A DNA stretch of 62,609 nt, taken from assembly GCF_000620145.1 (NCBI RefSeq), contig NZ_KK211083.1:328782-391390 (forward strand), given 5' to 3'. The position numbers and the translations under genes are program-made. Of the stretch, positions 32,831-42,034 are shown in pieces (position 1 is the first letter of the stretch; each line of letters begins with the position of its first letter). The notes below the pieces were generated by a model, which did not search any database, was not told the origin of the DNA, and saw only the letters and a list, made by a program, of their open reading frames with translations. This DNA is from Deefgea rivuli DSM 18356. Lineage in GTDB: Bacteria > Pseudomonadota > Gammaproteobacteria > Burkholderiales > Chitinibacteraceae.

Positions 32831-33580
32831 TTAACGATTGAAGTGGCGCGCATAGCGAACATCAATTTGCTTGGTTGGTAGTAACATTAGAAAGTCGGCA
32901 GTATTGAAATAAGGATCCCAAGCCGGCTCACCGCAGATCATTGCGCCTGCACGAATATAACCTTTAATCAGAGCTGGCGTTTCCACTTTTTGATCGTGTT
33001 CCAATGCTGCAATTGGTAATGGGCATCTAGGAAAAACCCGCCATTCGATTGGAGCGAGTGATTTGCTCGCAATTTTATTGTAGAGGTTTGCCGCAAGATG
33101 GCCACCATCTGCCAGAGTTACACTCGCGCAGCCAATCATGTATTGATAGCCATGTTTCTGCATGTAGTCAGCTATGCCTGACCAGAGCAGAGCGATGGTC
33201 GCTCCGTTGCGATATTTTGGATGTACACAGGTTCTGCCTAGCTCGACTAACTGAGGGCGAATGTGTTGCAGCCGCGTGAGATCGAACTCTGTATCCGAAT
33301 AGTAGCTACCTACTTTTCTTGCCTGATGTGGCGGTAAAATCCGGTAGGTGCCAATTACTTCACCGGTATCTTCATCATGCGCTACCAAATGGTCGCAGTA
33401 GTCATCAAACAAGTCTTGATCTAGGCCTGGGGTTTTAGTTGTGATTCGCGCGCCCATTTCTTCGACGAAAACTTGATAACGCAAAGTTTGAGCCGCACGA
33501 ATGGTTTCAGTGCTGGTGGCGATTGAAACAGTCAGTGTTTTTTTGTGTTTCTTTTCTGATTTTTCGCTTTCAACAAACAT
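32831..33580 (-). CDS. GNAT-family N-acyltransferase, OlsB-like
   Basis: Resembles OlsB, which transfers a 3-hydroxyacyl group from ACP to ornithine in the first step of ornithine-lipid synthesis. The 249-aa protein has the acyltransferase-5 pattern: LRYQVFVEEMGA near residue 33, FDDYCDHLVAHD (about 58-69), EVIGTYRILPP (about 73-83), LVELGRTCVHPKYRNG (about 111-126) and late GYIRAGAMICGEPAWDP. Similar proteins are also annotated simply as GNAT or hemolysin-like. There is no olsA/plsC-type partner next to it. The start has a GGGAG site 6 bases upstream, buried in a stem. Confidence 0.75.
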   Translation of the reverse strand: MFVESEKSEKKHKKTLTVSIATSTETIRAAQTLRYQVFVEEMGARITTKTPGLDQDLFDDYCDHLVAHDEDTGEVIGTYRILPPHQARKVGSYYSDTEFDLTRLQHIRPQLVELGRTCVHPKYRNGATIALLWSGIADYMQKHGYQYMIGCASVTLADGGHLAANLYNKIASKSLAPIEWRVFPRCPLPIAALEHDQKVETPALIKGYIRAGAMICGEPAWDPYFNTADFLMLLPTKQIDVRYARHFNR

Positions 33581-33583
33581 AAA

Positions 33584-33607
33584 TAACTCCCGTTAGATTG
33601 GGAGTTA
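33584..33607 (-). promoter_or_regulatory. Hairpin covering the acyltransferase ribosome binding site
   Basis: In the minus-strand mRNA, UAACUCCC and GGGAGUUA are perfect 8-base arms around an 8-base loop. The second arm is the Shine-Dalgarno (GGGAG), 6 bases before the ATG at 33580. Folding would hide the site, so translation could depend on temperature or a factor that opens the stem. Confidence 0.6.
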
Positions 33608-33665
33608 AATTACTCGGCCTTCATGACGAAGTGGTTAAATATTTGTGAAGTTACTGTGGCAGAAA

Positions 33666-33866
33666 CTAGTTGGTGTCTGTCGTATGGCTATGAAGGGAGT
33701 CATCAAGCGACTCTGGAGATGTTGAATTGTCAGGCAGGCGATAAGATTCACTGGCCCAGGCGCCTAGGTCGAGCATTTTACAGCGCTCTGAGCAGAATGG
33801 GCGAAATGGATTGCTTGTGCTGTATTCAATCAGTGTGCCGCATTGTGGGCAGGCTATTTTTTTCAT
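33666..33866 (-). CDS. yacG: DNA gyrase inhibitor / zinc-binding protein YacG
   Basis: YacG binds GyrB and blocks DNA gyrase in E. coli. 66 aa from ATG 33866 (MKKIACPQCGTLIEYS): the zinc ligands are the two Cys of CPQC and the two in FCSERCK, followed by the DLGAWASESYRLP signature. The frame upstream of this Met lies inside zapD and is not used. It begins 7 bases after the zapD stop. Confidence 0.93.
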   Translation of the reverse strand: MKKIACPQCGTLIEYSTSNPFRPFCSERCKMLDLGAWASESYRLPDNSTSPESLDDSLHSHTTDTN

Positions 33867-33873
33867 GGACAAC

Positions 33874-34632
33874 TTACAAATTGCAATAGGCAAGTGTGAA
33901 TGGAACGTCGGCATCAACGACTTTTGCTCTATCGCCACTGGTGCTTGGTACTACAAAGCGAATATTAATGGCATAGCGGTTTGCTGATAGCTCAGGAACA
34001 GCTGGCAGATCATCATTTAGGCTGACTTTTAGCATTTGTACTGTTTTTCCGCCAGACATTTGCTGAAACGAACCCGCTTTGGCAATAAAATGATTGGATT
34101 TTGCTGAGTCTCTCAATAGCTTTAAGACGATATCTAAGCCTTGTTTGATAGGCATCAGCGGATTGAGCCAGCGTTCTAAGTCGAGTTTTCTGCGTTCTGC
34201 AGACTGGGTGCGCCAGTAGTGATACGAAGGAAGATCGAATTCGCACACGCCACCAGGAATAGATATTCGCTGCTTAATCGCCATCAGCCACTCATTTTCT
34301 CTTAAGTATTGACCTAGTTTGCCAGTCATACTTAAAAGTCGAGCGTGAGTTGATTCAATTTCTGACAGTACACGATCAAGCGCATCTTCAGAAATGTGTG
34401 GATTATTGCGTAAGGCAAGTAGCGTCTGACGCTGACGTTCAAGCTCTTGAAGTAAGTCGGATTTTAAGTCCGCGCGACTGGCGACTTCCATAATTTCAAA
34501 TATACCGAGCAAGGCCATATGGTGATCGATCGGTAGGTCGCGCGATGCAAATTCTTCGGTGCGGACGTAGAGGTCTTCGAGCCGCAAAAGGGTTCGTATT
34601 CTCTCATTGATCGGAAATTCGTAACTGATCAC
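33874..34632 (-). CDS. zapD: Cell division protein ZapD
   Basis: ZapD bundles FtsZ filaments at midcell. The GTG start (34632) gives MISYEFPINERIRTLLRLEDLY, which matches the family N-terminus. 252 aa, mostly helical, ending in a beta-rich C-terminal part (VPELSANRYAINIRFV). Order coaE-zapD-yacG is the usual one after pilD. Confidence 0.93.
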   Translation of the reverse strand: MISYEFPINERIRTLLRLEDLYVRTEEFASRDLPIDHHMALLGIFEIMEVASRADLKSDLLQELERQRQTLLALRNNPHISEDALDRVLSEIESTHARLLSMTGKLGQYLRENEWLMAIKQRISIPGGVCEFDLPSYHYWRTQSAERRKLDLERWLNPLMPIKQGLDIVLKLLRDSAKSNHFIAKAGSFQQMSGGKTVQMLKVSLNDDLPAVPELSANRYAINIRFVVPSTSGDRAKVVDADVPFTLAYCNL

Positions 34633-34704
34633 AATTCATTGGTCCGGTAAAGATTCGCAATTTTGCCGCATACGCGGCATTTTGAAAACCCATTGATTGA
34701 TTAA

Positions 34705-35304
34705 TTAAGTCTTTTCTAATAAAAAGCTATGCATTTGCGACACTTTCTCAGCAATGCTCGACAATGTGCCATTGTTTGTAATGATGTGATCTGCTAAATA
34801 ATTGCGTTGTTTGCGGGGCATTTGTGCTGCAATAATGTTTTGGACTTCATTATGGTTTAGCTTGCTGCGTAGCATCACTCGATTGATTTGATCTTGTTCA
34901 TCGCAGTCAATCACAATTGAGTAGTGGATTAAATTACGAAATGCCGTCGTTTCAAATAATAAAGGGACTGCAACAATGCAGTAGTGGTGTAGCGAGCTGA
35001 TTTTCTGAATTTCTTCTTTCGTTTTTTTTAAAATTAGAGGATGGAAAATGGTCTCTAATTGTTTTTTTTTGCTCGGATCGGTGAAAATAAGTTGGCGCAG
35101 CCATGTGCGATTCAGAGATCCATCGGCAAGCAGCGCATCAGCACCAAATTGCCGGGCGACTTGTGCATTGGCATCGGAGGTGGGCTTAGATAATTGATGA
35201 GCAATGTCGTCGGTATCAATAATGGGTACGCCAAGATCTGAAAAGGCAGCGCAGAAACTACTTTTCCCGCTACCTATTCCACCCGTAAGCCCGACGATGA
35301 GCAC
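34705..35304 (-). CDS. coaE: Dephospho-CoA kinase
   Basis: Last step of CoA synthesis: phosphorylates the 3'-hydroxyl of dephospho-CoA. P-loop GLTGGIGSGKS is at residues 5-15 and DTDDIAHQL follows at about 32-40. I choose the GTG at 35304 (MLIVGLTGG, 199 aa), one base after the pilD stop; a TTG at 35328 would add eight residues and overlap pilD. Neither has a good binding site, so coupling to pilD is likely. Confidence 0.92.
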   Translation of the reverse strand: MLIVGLTGGIGSGKSSFCAAFSDLGVPIIDTDDIAHQLSKPTSDANAQVARQFGADALLADGSLNRTWLRQLIFTDPSKKKQLETIFHPLILKKTKEEIQKISSLHHYCIVAVPLLFETTAFRNLIHYSIVIDCDEQDQINRVMLRSKLNHNEVQNIIAAQMPRKQRNYLADHIITNNGTLSSIAEKVSQMHSFLLEKT

Positions 35305-35305
35305 G

Positions 35306-36133
35306 CTATGCAATTCCGTATAAGGCAAGTGATAAGTCTTTGCCCCAAATCAACGCGAGTAATCCGGCGACGCCTAAATAGGGACCAAATGGCATCGGTT
35401 TATTCCAGCCACGTTTCTGTCCGAGCACCATCACAATACCAATGGTGGCTCCTGCGAACGAAGAAAGTAGAATAATCATCGGGATCATACTCCAGCCAAA
35501 CCAAGCACCTAAAGCTGCGAGGAGTTTGAAATCACCATAACCCATTCCTTCTTTACCAGTGAACAGCTTAAATGCCCAGTATACGCTCCAGAGCGATAGG
35601 TAGCCTGCTATTGCGCCATATACCGCACTTTGTAGCGTAGTAAAGGTATTAAAACTATTGAAGAGTAGCCCCAGCCAGATGAGGGGTAGCGTCATGCTGT
35701 CTGGGAGCAGATAGGTGTCTGCATCAATCATGATGAGGGCAATCAAAAACCATGCCAAAATCAATGCACCAGCTAGTGCTAAACCCATTCCAAAATGCCA
35801 AGCGAGCCCTGCAGAAATGAGCGCAGTGAGTAGTTCGATTATTGGGTAGCGTGCACTAATGACCGCTTTACATTGGCTGCATTTACCTTTTAATGCCAAC
35901 CAGCTGAGCACTGGAATATTTTCTAGCGCGGTAATTTGATGCTGGCAGTGTGGGCAGGCTGATCGCGGAACCATCAGGTTATAGGGTTTGGCTGGAGCTG
36001 GCTCAATGCCGCATTCAAATGCGGCGCATTCAGCCTTGAATGCGCGTTCTAGCATAAGGGGTAATCGGTGAATAACCACATTCAAAAAACTGCCGACTAA
36101 AAGACCGATTATCCCAATTAGAAAAATAAACAT
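35306..36133 (-). CDS. pilD: Prepilin leader peptidase / N-methyltransferase PilD
   Basis: Cleaves and N-methylates type IV prepilins and related pseudopilins in the inner membrane. The start is ATG 36133 (MFIFLIGIIGLLVGSFLNVVIHRLPLM); the longer frame overlaps pilC. 275 aa with the cytoplasmic zinc loop (CPHC...CSQC), the two catalytic aspartates in MIDADTYLLPD and GMGYGDFK, and about eight membrane segments. Confidence 0.96.
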   Translation of the reverse strand: MFIFLIGIIGLLVGSFLNVVIHRLPLMLERAFKAECAAFECGIEPAPAKPYNLMVPRSACPHCQHQITALENIPVLSWLALKGKCSQCKAVISARYPIIELLTALISAGLAWHFGMGLALAGALILAWFLIALIMIDADTYLLPDSMTLPLIWLGLLFNSFNTFTTLQSAVYGAIAGYLSLWSVYWAFKLFTGKEGMGYGDFKLLAALGAWFGWSMIPMIILLSSFAGATIGIVMVLGQKRGWNKPMPFGPYLGVAGLLALIWGKDLSLALYGIA

Positions 36134-36161
36134 TGATTTGTCTTGGAGTGAATAAAATGTA

Positions 36162-37385
36162 TCAACCACCAACTGCCGCACCCATTTTAAAGATGGGTAG
36201 ATACATCGCAACGACAAGTCCACCGATCAGTGTGCCTAATACGACCATAATAATGGGCTCCATGAGGCTGGATAAGGCCTCGACTGCATTGTCGACCTCT
36301 TCTTCGTAGTAGTCAGCTACTTTGCTCAGCATGGCGTCTAACGAGCCGGATTCTTCGCCAATTGAGGTCATTTGCATCACCATATTGGGAAATACATTGG
36401 CATTTTGCATTGCAACGGTCAGGCTAGTACCGGTACTGACTTCCGACTGTATTTTTTTTGTGGCTATTTTGTAAATATAATTACCTGCTGCGCCACCGAC
36501 AGACTCCAGTGATTCGACTAAGGGTACGCCTGCAGCAAACATTGTTGCTAATGTCCGTGTCCAGCGTGCGATTGTCGCATTTTTAACAATTTCCCCTAGC
36601 ACAGGTAGTTTTAGGATAAGTCTATCCATAAAGATCTGCATCGCCTCAGAGCGGCGCCACGCGTTCATAAATAGCCAGAAGCCACCAAAAATACCACCAA
36701 ATATAATATACCAATAGCTGGTAAATATATCCGAAACGGCAATTACGAATTGGGTTGGTGCAGGCAAGTCTGCACCGAAGCTTGAGAATAAATCTTTAAA
36801 AGCGGGAATAACAAAAATCATAATAACGGCGGTGATTACAAATGCAGCAACGATAATCGCAGTAGGGTAAAACATCGCTGATTTGATTTTCTTTTTCACA
36901 CCAAGGATTTTTTCTTTGTATGTTGCTAGGCGTGCTAGCAGCGCATCAAGAATACCGGCTTGCTCGCCTGCTTGGACGAGATTGCAATATAGCGCATCAA
37001 ACTGTAGCGGATGCTTTCTAAATGCTTGGGTTAAAGAAGATCCTGTTTCAATATCGGTTTTAATTTCGTTGAGTAGCTTGGTGACTGATGGGTTGCCATG
37101 ACCTTTAGCAACGATGTCAAATGAGGTGAGTAGAGGCACGCCAGATTTGAGCATGGTGGCCAACTGACGAGTGAACATCGCAATGTCCAACTCGGTAATT
37201 TTACGACCGCCTGCCATACGGATTTTTTTTACGCTGGCAACGTTGATGCCTTGGCGACGTAGCGTGTTTTTAACGACGGCTTCACCACTGGCGCGCATTT
37301 CTCCGCTGACTGCTTTGCCGGTGCGATCTTTACCTTTCCAGTGAAAAGTAAATTCTTTGACTGCTGCTTTTTTTTGGGCTGCCAT
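36162..37385 (-). CDS. pilC: Type IV pilus inner-membrane platform protein PilC
   Basis: The platform that PilB turns to assemble pilin. I start at ATG 37385 (MAAQKKAAVKEFTFHWKGKDRTG), 407 aa; the upstream frame overlaps pilB. Two GspF/PilC domains: GVPLLTSFDIV near residue 75, GEQAGILDALLARLATY near 150, and the second repeat GVPLVESLESVGGAAGN near 282. Three membrane segments. Called pilG in Neisseria. Confidence 0.96.
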   Translation of the reverse strand: MAAQKKAAVKEFTFHWKGKDRTGKAVSGEMRASGEAVVKNTLRRQGINVASVKKIRMAGGRKITELDIAMFTRQLATMLKSGVPLLTSFDIVAKGHGNPSVTKLLNEIKTDIETGSSLTQAFRKHPLQFDALYCNLVQAGEQAGILDALLARLATYKEKILGVKKKIKSAMFYPTAIIVAAFVITAVIMIFVIPAFKDLFSSFGADLPAPTQFVIAVSDIFTSYWYIIFGGIFGGFWLFMNAWRRSEAMQIFMDRLILKLPVLGEIVKNATIARWTRTLATMFAAGVPLVESLESVGGAAGNYIYKIATKKIQSEVSTGTSLTVAMQNANVFPNMVMQMTSIGEESGSLDAMLSKVADYYEEEVDNAVEALSSLMEPIIMVVLGTLIGGLVVAMYLPIFKMGAAVGG

Positions 37386-37395
37386 AAGTAGGCCT

Positions 37396-39099
37396 CTATT
37401 CGTTGGTGACGGCCATAATCTCTTCAAGAGAGGTTAGGCCTTGTTTGACTTTACGTAAGCCCGCTTCGCGTAGCGACAATACACCTTCTTTGCGTGCTTG
37501 ATCTGCGATATCAATGGCGTTACCGTTACTCATAATAATGCGGTTTAAATCATCGGTGATTGGCATTACTTGATAGATACCCACACGGCCTTTGTAGCCA
37601 CTGTCTTTGCAGATCTCGCAGCCTTTTGGCCCATAACTTTTCCAGCTGCCGTCTAAATCACTTTGATCAAATCCTGCACTTAATAATGCAGCTTCGGGGA
37701 TGTCTACGACTTGTTTGCAACTGCATAAGCGGCGGGCTAGTCGTTGGGCTGTGATTAAGATCACTGACGAAGCAATATTAAACGGTTGGATGCCCATATT
37801 GAGCATCCGTGTCAGCGTTGTTGGTGCATCGTTGGTATGGAGTGTAGAGAACACCATATGACCCGTTTGGGCTGCTTTAATTGCAATATCAGCCGTCTCT
37901 AAGTCACGAATTTCACCCACCATGATGATGTCTGGATCTTGGCGTAAAAAGGCCTTGAGTGCGGCAGAGAATGTTAGGCCTGCTTTGTCGTTGACGTTAA
38001 CTTGGTTAATGCCCGGTAAATTAATCTCGCACGGATCTTCTGCTGTGGAAATATTGATGTCGGGTTTATTGAGTAGATTCAAACACGTATAAAGTGAAAC
38101 AGTTTTGCCTGAGCCTGTTGGCCCTGTGACGAGCACCATGCCATAAGGGCGGTGAATCGCTTCTAAAATAGTTGCTTTTTGGTCTGGGTCATAGCCGAGC
38201 GCATCGATGCCTAGTGTTGCAGACGATGGATCTAAAATCCGCATAACAATCTTTTCGCCATGCATCGTCGGTAATGTGGATACCCGAAAGTCAATGGCGC
38301 GACTTTTGGATAAAACGAGTTTCATCCGGCCATCTTGTGGAACGCGTTTTTCTGAAATATCGAGCTTCGAAATGACTTTGATGCGTGAGGAAATTTTTTC
38401 TTTAATCGCGAGTGGTGGCGTAGCGACTTCGCGTAGGACGCCATCGACGCGATAGCGAATGCGGAAAAACTTCTCGTAAGGCTCAAAGTGGATATCGGAT
38501 GCGCCTTGATTAATCGCATCCATTAACATTTTTTGTAGGTATTTAACGATCGGAGCATCGTCGATTTCTAAATTGGCTGCACTGTCTTGTACAGGCTGGT
38601 CATCACCACCAGCCATTTCAAGGTCGGCCTCATCAATGACCATGTCTTTGAGCGTGGAGCCGCTCGCTTCTATCATTTTGCTGAGCAAAATAGCGAGTTT
38701 AGGGTCTTCGACAATAATGGGTTCGACTTGAGCATTGGTTTGGAAGCGAACGTTTTCCACCGCTGCCATATTAGTAATATCAGAAATACCAATGAAGAGC
38801 TTAGTGCCGCGTTTATACAGTGGAACGAGCCGCTGTGTTTGCATCGCTTTAGCGTCGAGTATGCCCTGTGGGATATAACTAGGGTCGACTCGGTCGAGGT
38901 CGAGCAATGGGTAGCCAAACGTTTTGGAAGAGAAATCGGCAATGTCGCGTGCTGACATTTTCTTGCTTTGAATGAGTTGTTCAATAAAGGAGACTTTATT
39001 GCTCGCAGCATTGGTTTGCAGCGCTTCTGCATCGGCTTCAATTAGGCGGCCATGTTGCACTAAAAGCCGTGCAAGCCCAGAAATAGGTGGGGCAGTCAT
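37396..39099 (-). CDS. pilB: Type IV pilus extension ATPase PilB
   Basis: Hexameric ATPase driving pilus extension. 567 aa: N-terminal N1/MshEN-like domain (to about 150), Walker A GPTGSGKT near residue 330, Asp box and Walker B with DPDIIMVGEIRDLETA, His box GHMVFSTLHTND. The zinc site has GCEIC in its second half, but the first half reads LCSC, one residue shorter than the CxxC of many homologues. Ends 10 bases before pilC. Neisseria calls it pilF. No pilin gene is in the window. Confidence 0.96.
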   Translation of the reverse strand: MTAPPISGLARLLVQHGRLIEADAEALQTNAASNKVSFIEQLIQSKKMSARDIADFSSKTFGYPLLDLDRVDPSYIPQGILDAKAMQTQRLVPLYKRGTKLFIGISDITNMAAVENVRFQTNAQVEPIIVEDPKLAILLSKMIEASGSTLKDMVIDEADLEMAGGDDQPVQDSAANLEIDDAPIVKYLQKMLMDAINQGASDIHFEPYEKFFRIRYRVDGVLREVATPPLAIKEKISSRIKVISKLDISEKRVPQDGRMKLVLSKSRAIDFRVSTLPTMHGEKIVMRILDPSSATLGIDALGYDPDQKATILEAIHRPYGMVLVTGPTGSGKTVSLYTCLNLLNKPDINISTAEDPCEINLPGINQVNVNDKAGLTFSAALKAFLRQDPDIIMVGEIRDLETADIAIKAAQTGHMVFSTLHTNDAPTTLTRMLNMGIQPFNIASSVILITAQRLARRLCSCKQVVDIPEAALLSAGFDQSDLDGSWKSYGPKGCEICKDSGYKGRVGIYQVMPITDDLNRIIMSNGNAIDIADQARKEGVLSLREAGLRKVKQGLTSLEEIMAVTNE

Positions 39100-39352
39100 A
39101 AGCGAGAAGTCTCTCCAGAGCCGTTATTGATGGTATGAGCGTTGGCTCAATATAGTGTTATTTATGTTTTTGCGCTTGTAGTCTAGCAGATGTAAGACGA
39201 TTGGCGGGACGACGACGCCGCTCGCGCCATTGAATGTTGCGTGCATGTCGTTTGTGTGTTGGCTTGCGTATTTGTTCTTTTTAGGGGCAGGCGGTGCGTA
39301 CCTAACTTTTTTGAGTGCAATTTAATCAAGTTTTGTATATGGGTATTGCTTG

Positions 39353-40162
39353 CTAGCCCTTGCTAAAGAACACTTCCAGGGCAATACGCGTGCCAATATA
39401 GCCTAGAAATAATAAGCTAAATCCGGCGAGCGCCCAGTTGGCAGCAAAGCGACCACGCCAGCCATAACGAATTCTACCTATCAGTAGCATGCCAAAAATC
39501 GCCCATGAGGCTAAAGCAAAAATAGTTTTGTGTGAGAGCGTGAGCAAAGCACCGTTTATTTGCTCAGAAAAAACGATGCCGGTGATGAGTGCTGCACTGA
39601 GTAAAATAAAACCGCTGGTGACGCAGCTAAAGAGTAATTTTTCTAGTGTTAATAGCGGTGGTAGCGTGCGCGCTAGAATTTTTCGGCTGGTATTGTGCAG
39701 GTTGCGATCAGAGAAACGCATTAGAATAGCGATCGCTGCGGCGTTGACAATCAGCCCCTGCGCTAGCATCGCGAGTAAAAAGTGGCTGCGCGAGAGGTTG
39801 TTTTGTACGTAGGTAATGGCGTGACCAGTCGGGAGCAGTATTGACAGCAGTACAAAGCTGGCGACAAACGCAAAGAGCGGCGGCTCTAGGCCGTCGAGTT
39901 TCCAGCGTTGCCTGCCGAGCACATAAATCAGTAAGCTGAGCCATGCGGTCAATGAAAGTGACTCTGCTGCGCCAAAGTGCAATTGTGGCGCGCTCAGCAA
40001 TGGTAACAGTACCGCTGCACTGTGAATCAGCAAGCCTGCTAGCAATAAACCCAGCTCAGGTAAGTAGCGAGCAGGTGGCTGTCCTGCAAGACGGATTTGG
40101 CAAAAATGCCAACCGAGTAACAGGTAAATCAGCAGAGTGAGTGGGGTAAGCAGGGTGAGCAC
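39353..40162 (-). CDS. CcsA/YpjD-family inner-membrane protein
   Basis: A 269-aa membrane protein with about eight hydrophobic segments, similar to the CcsA/CcmC-type cytochrome c assembly family and to YpjD of E. coli, which lies beside ffh as here. The heme-handling-like stretch is the end (IFGMLLIGRIRYGWRGRFAANWALAGF). GTG start at 40162. The role in cytochrome maturation is inferred from the family; YpjD itself is poorly understood. The 253 bases between it and pilB hold no convincing gene. Confidence 0.8.
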   Translation of the reverse strand: MLTLLTPLTLLIYLLLGWHFCQIRLAGQPPARYLPELGLLLAGLLIHSAAVLLPLLSAPQLHFGAAESLSLTAWLSLLIYVLGRQRWKLDGLEPPLFAFVASFVLLSILLPTGHAITYVQNNLSRSHFLLAMLAQGLIVNAAAIAILMRFSDRNLHNTSRKILARTLPPLLTLEKLLFSCVTSGFILLSAALITGIVFSEQINGALLTLSHKTIFALASWAIFGMLLIGRIRYGWRGRFAANWALAGFSLLFLGYIGTRIALEVFFSKG

Positions 40163-40205
40163 GTCAAATCAGGTTAAAATGTCGATTGTTTAGTCTAACA
40201 GAGTC

Positions 40206-40222
40206 GATGCCGAATCGGCATC
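40206..40222. promoter_or_regulatory. Palindrome in the ypjD-ffh divergent spacer
   Basis: GATGCCGA-a-TCGGCATC is a 17-base palindrome 23 bases before ffh in an 82-base divergent gap. It is a possible operator or leader stem; no function is known to me. Confidence 0.4.
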
Positions 40223-40244
40223 AACCGCATTAAAGGTGTAACGC

Positions 40245-41588
40245 ATGTTTGAAAATCTGTCTGGCCGCTTGGGCGGTGTGGTTAAAACGCTGCGCGGTAA
40301 CGCCCGCTTGACTGAAGACAATATGAAGGATGCGCTGCGCGAAGTGCGCATGGCGCTGCTTGAGGCCGATGTGGCTTTGCCGGCGGTGAAGCAATTTATT
40401 GCCGATGTGAAAGTGCGTGCCGAAGGTCAAGAAGTCGTCGGCAGCCTTACGCCGGGTCAAGCCTTGATTGGTGTGGTCTACGAAGAACTCACCAAGCTGA
40501 TGGGCATGCAAAATGATGCGCTGAACTTGGCTGCCGTGCCGCCCGCCGTGATTTTGATGGCGGGTTTGCAAGGAGCGGGTAAAACCACGACATCAGGTAA
40601 GTTGGCCAAGCATTTAAAAGAAACCCAGAAAAAGAAAGTACTTCTGGTTTCTACTGACGTGTATCGCCCCGCGGCGATTGAGCAGCTCAAAACCTTGGCG
40701 GGGCAATTGAGCGTTGATTGGTTTCCATCCGATGTGGCGCAAAAGCCGGTTGATATCGCTGTGGCGGCCATCGATCATGCAAAACGACATTTTTATGATG
40801 TGCTGATTGTCGATACAGCAGGGCGTTTGGCGATTGACGAAGCGATGATGGCTGAAATTAAAGCCTTGCACGCAGCGGTGAATCCGATCGAGACCTTATT
40901 CGTCGTCGATGCGATGCAAGGTCAAGACGCGGTGAATGTCGCGCAAGCCTTTAATGAGGCGTTACCACTGACCGGTATCGTGCTGACCAAAATGGACGGC
41001 GATTCACGCGGCGGCGCGGCTTTGTCGGTGCGTCATGTGACCGGCAAGCCAATTAAGTTCTTGGGTACGGGCGAGAAACTCACTGGGCTGGAGCCTTTCC
41101 ACCCAGACCGGATGGCCAGCCGCGTACTTGGCATGGGCGATGTGCTGTCTTTGATCGAAGACGTGAAAAATTCGGTCGATGAAGCCGAAGCCCTCAAAAT
41201 GATGAAAAAGGTCAAATCTGGTAAAGGGTTTGATCTGGAAGACTTTAAAACTCAAATTCAACAAATGAAGAAAATGGGCGGGATGTCGGCCTTGATGGAT
41301 AAATTGCCCGGCAATATGGCTGCGATGGCCGATAGCCAAGTGAACGATAAATCGGTGGCGCGGATTGAAGGCATTATCAATTCAATGACGCCGCTGGAAC
41401 GTCGGAAGCCTGAACTCCTTAAAGCTAGCCGTAAACGCCGGATTGCGACCGGTGCTGGCGTTTCGGTGCAAGAAGTGAATCGTTTGCTGAAGCAGTTCGA
41501 GCAAACGCAAAAAATGATGAAGCAATTCTCGGGTGGCGGCATGATGAAAATGATGCGCGGCCTTAAGGGTATGATGCCGGGAATGTAG
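40245..41588 (+). CDS. ffh: Signal recognition particle protein Ffh
   Basis: SRP54 GTPase that targets nascent membrane proteins to FtsY and SecYEG. 447 aa: N domain, G domain with GLQGAGKTTTSGK near residues 107-119, DTAGR near 188 and TKMDGDSRGGAALS near 246, and a methionine-rich M domain ending MMKQFSGGGMMKMMRGLKGMMPGM-like runs of Met. Divergent from the ypjD-like gene. Confidence 0.97.
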   Translation: MFENLSGRLGGVVKTLRGNARLTEDNMKDALREVRMALLEADVALPAVKQFIADVKVRAEGQEVVGSLTPGQALIGVVYEELTKLMGMQNDALNLAAVPPAVILMAGLQGAGKTTTSGKLAKHLKETQKKKVLLVSTDVYRPAAIEQLKTLAGQLSVDWFPSDVAQKPVDIAVAAIDHAKRHFYDVLIVDTAGRLAIDEAMMAEIKALHAAVNPIETLFVVDAMQGQDAVNVAQAFNEALPLTGIVLTKMDGDSRGGAALSVRHVTGKPIKFLGTGEKLTGLEPFHPDRMASRVLGMGDVLSLIEDVKNSVDEAEALKMMKKVKSGKGFDLEDFKTQIQQMKKMGGMSALMDKLPGNMAAMADSQVNDKSVARIEGIINSMTPLERRKPELLKASRKRRIATGAGVSVQEVNRLLKQFEQTQKMMKQFSGGGMMKMMRGLKGMMPGM

Positions 41589-41596
41589 GGTTTTAT

Positions 41597-41645
41597 GGGT
41601 ATTTGAATGTAGCCATCATTTAATATGGCTTATATGCAGATACCC
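41597..41645. repeat. 49-bp palindromic repeat, copy A
   Basis: Begins GGGTATTTGAATGTAGCCAT and ends with CAGATACCC; the arms pair through most of their length around an AT-rich centre. It starts 8 bases after the ffh stop. Three other 49-base copies are at 43863, 51124 and 58923. Confidence 0.75.
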
Positions 41646-41788
41646 TTAGCTGTCGCTGTCTGCTGCATAGAGTTTCGGCAAGCTACATTGTTGCCGTTTA
41701 GAAGTTAATTGTTGTACATCCTTGCGGTGAAGTCTGTTTTCAGGCAGAATCGCCGCCTTTCTGCTAATTACCAATATTGGGTTTTATT

Positions 41789-42031
41789 ATGGTCGTGATT
41801 CGTCTAGCTCGTGGTGGCGCAAAAGATCGCCCGTTCTACAACATCGTTGTGACTGATTCGCGCAACCGCCGCGATGGTCGTTTCATCGAGCGCGTAGGTT
41901 TTTACAATCCTCAAGCCCGTGGCGCTGAAGAATCAGTACGTTTGACGCAAGATCGTCTGACTTACTGGCTTGGCGTTGGCGCACAGCCATCGGACACTGT
42001 AGCTCGTTTGATCAAAAACGCAGCTAAGTAA
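41789..42031 (+). CDS. rpsP: 30S ribosomal protein S16
   Basis: Early 30S assembly protein. 80 aa from ATG 41789 ([21 protein letters not shown]); the TTG start 12 bases earlier is not needed. First gene of the rpsP-rimM-trmD-rplS operon. Confidence 0.96.
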   Translation: MVVIRLARGGAKDRPFYNIVVTDSRNRRDGRFIERVGFYNPQARGAEESVRLTQDRLTYWLGVGAQPSDTVARLIKNAAK

Positions 42032-42034
42032 TTC

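Noticed and set aside
30870-39099. A new signalling-pilus system formed by the HDOD gene and pilBCD.
   Set aside because: Orientation, the genes in between and the standard pilBCD-coaE-zapD-yacG order make this ordinary synteny; no evidence of joint function.
39100-39352. An arginine-rich frame on the minus strand in the pilB-ypjD gap, ending near 39168 (contains WRERRRRPANRL).
   Set aside because: About 40 codons with no ATG, GTG or TTG start after the upstream stop, and no ribosome binding site. The CGT repeats alone explain the composition.
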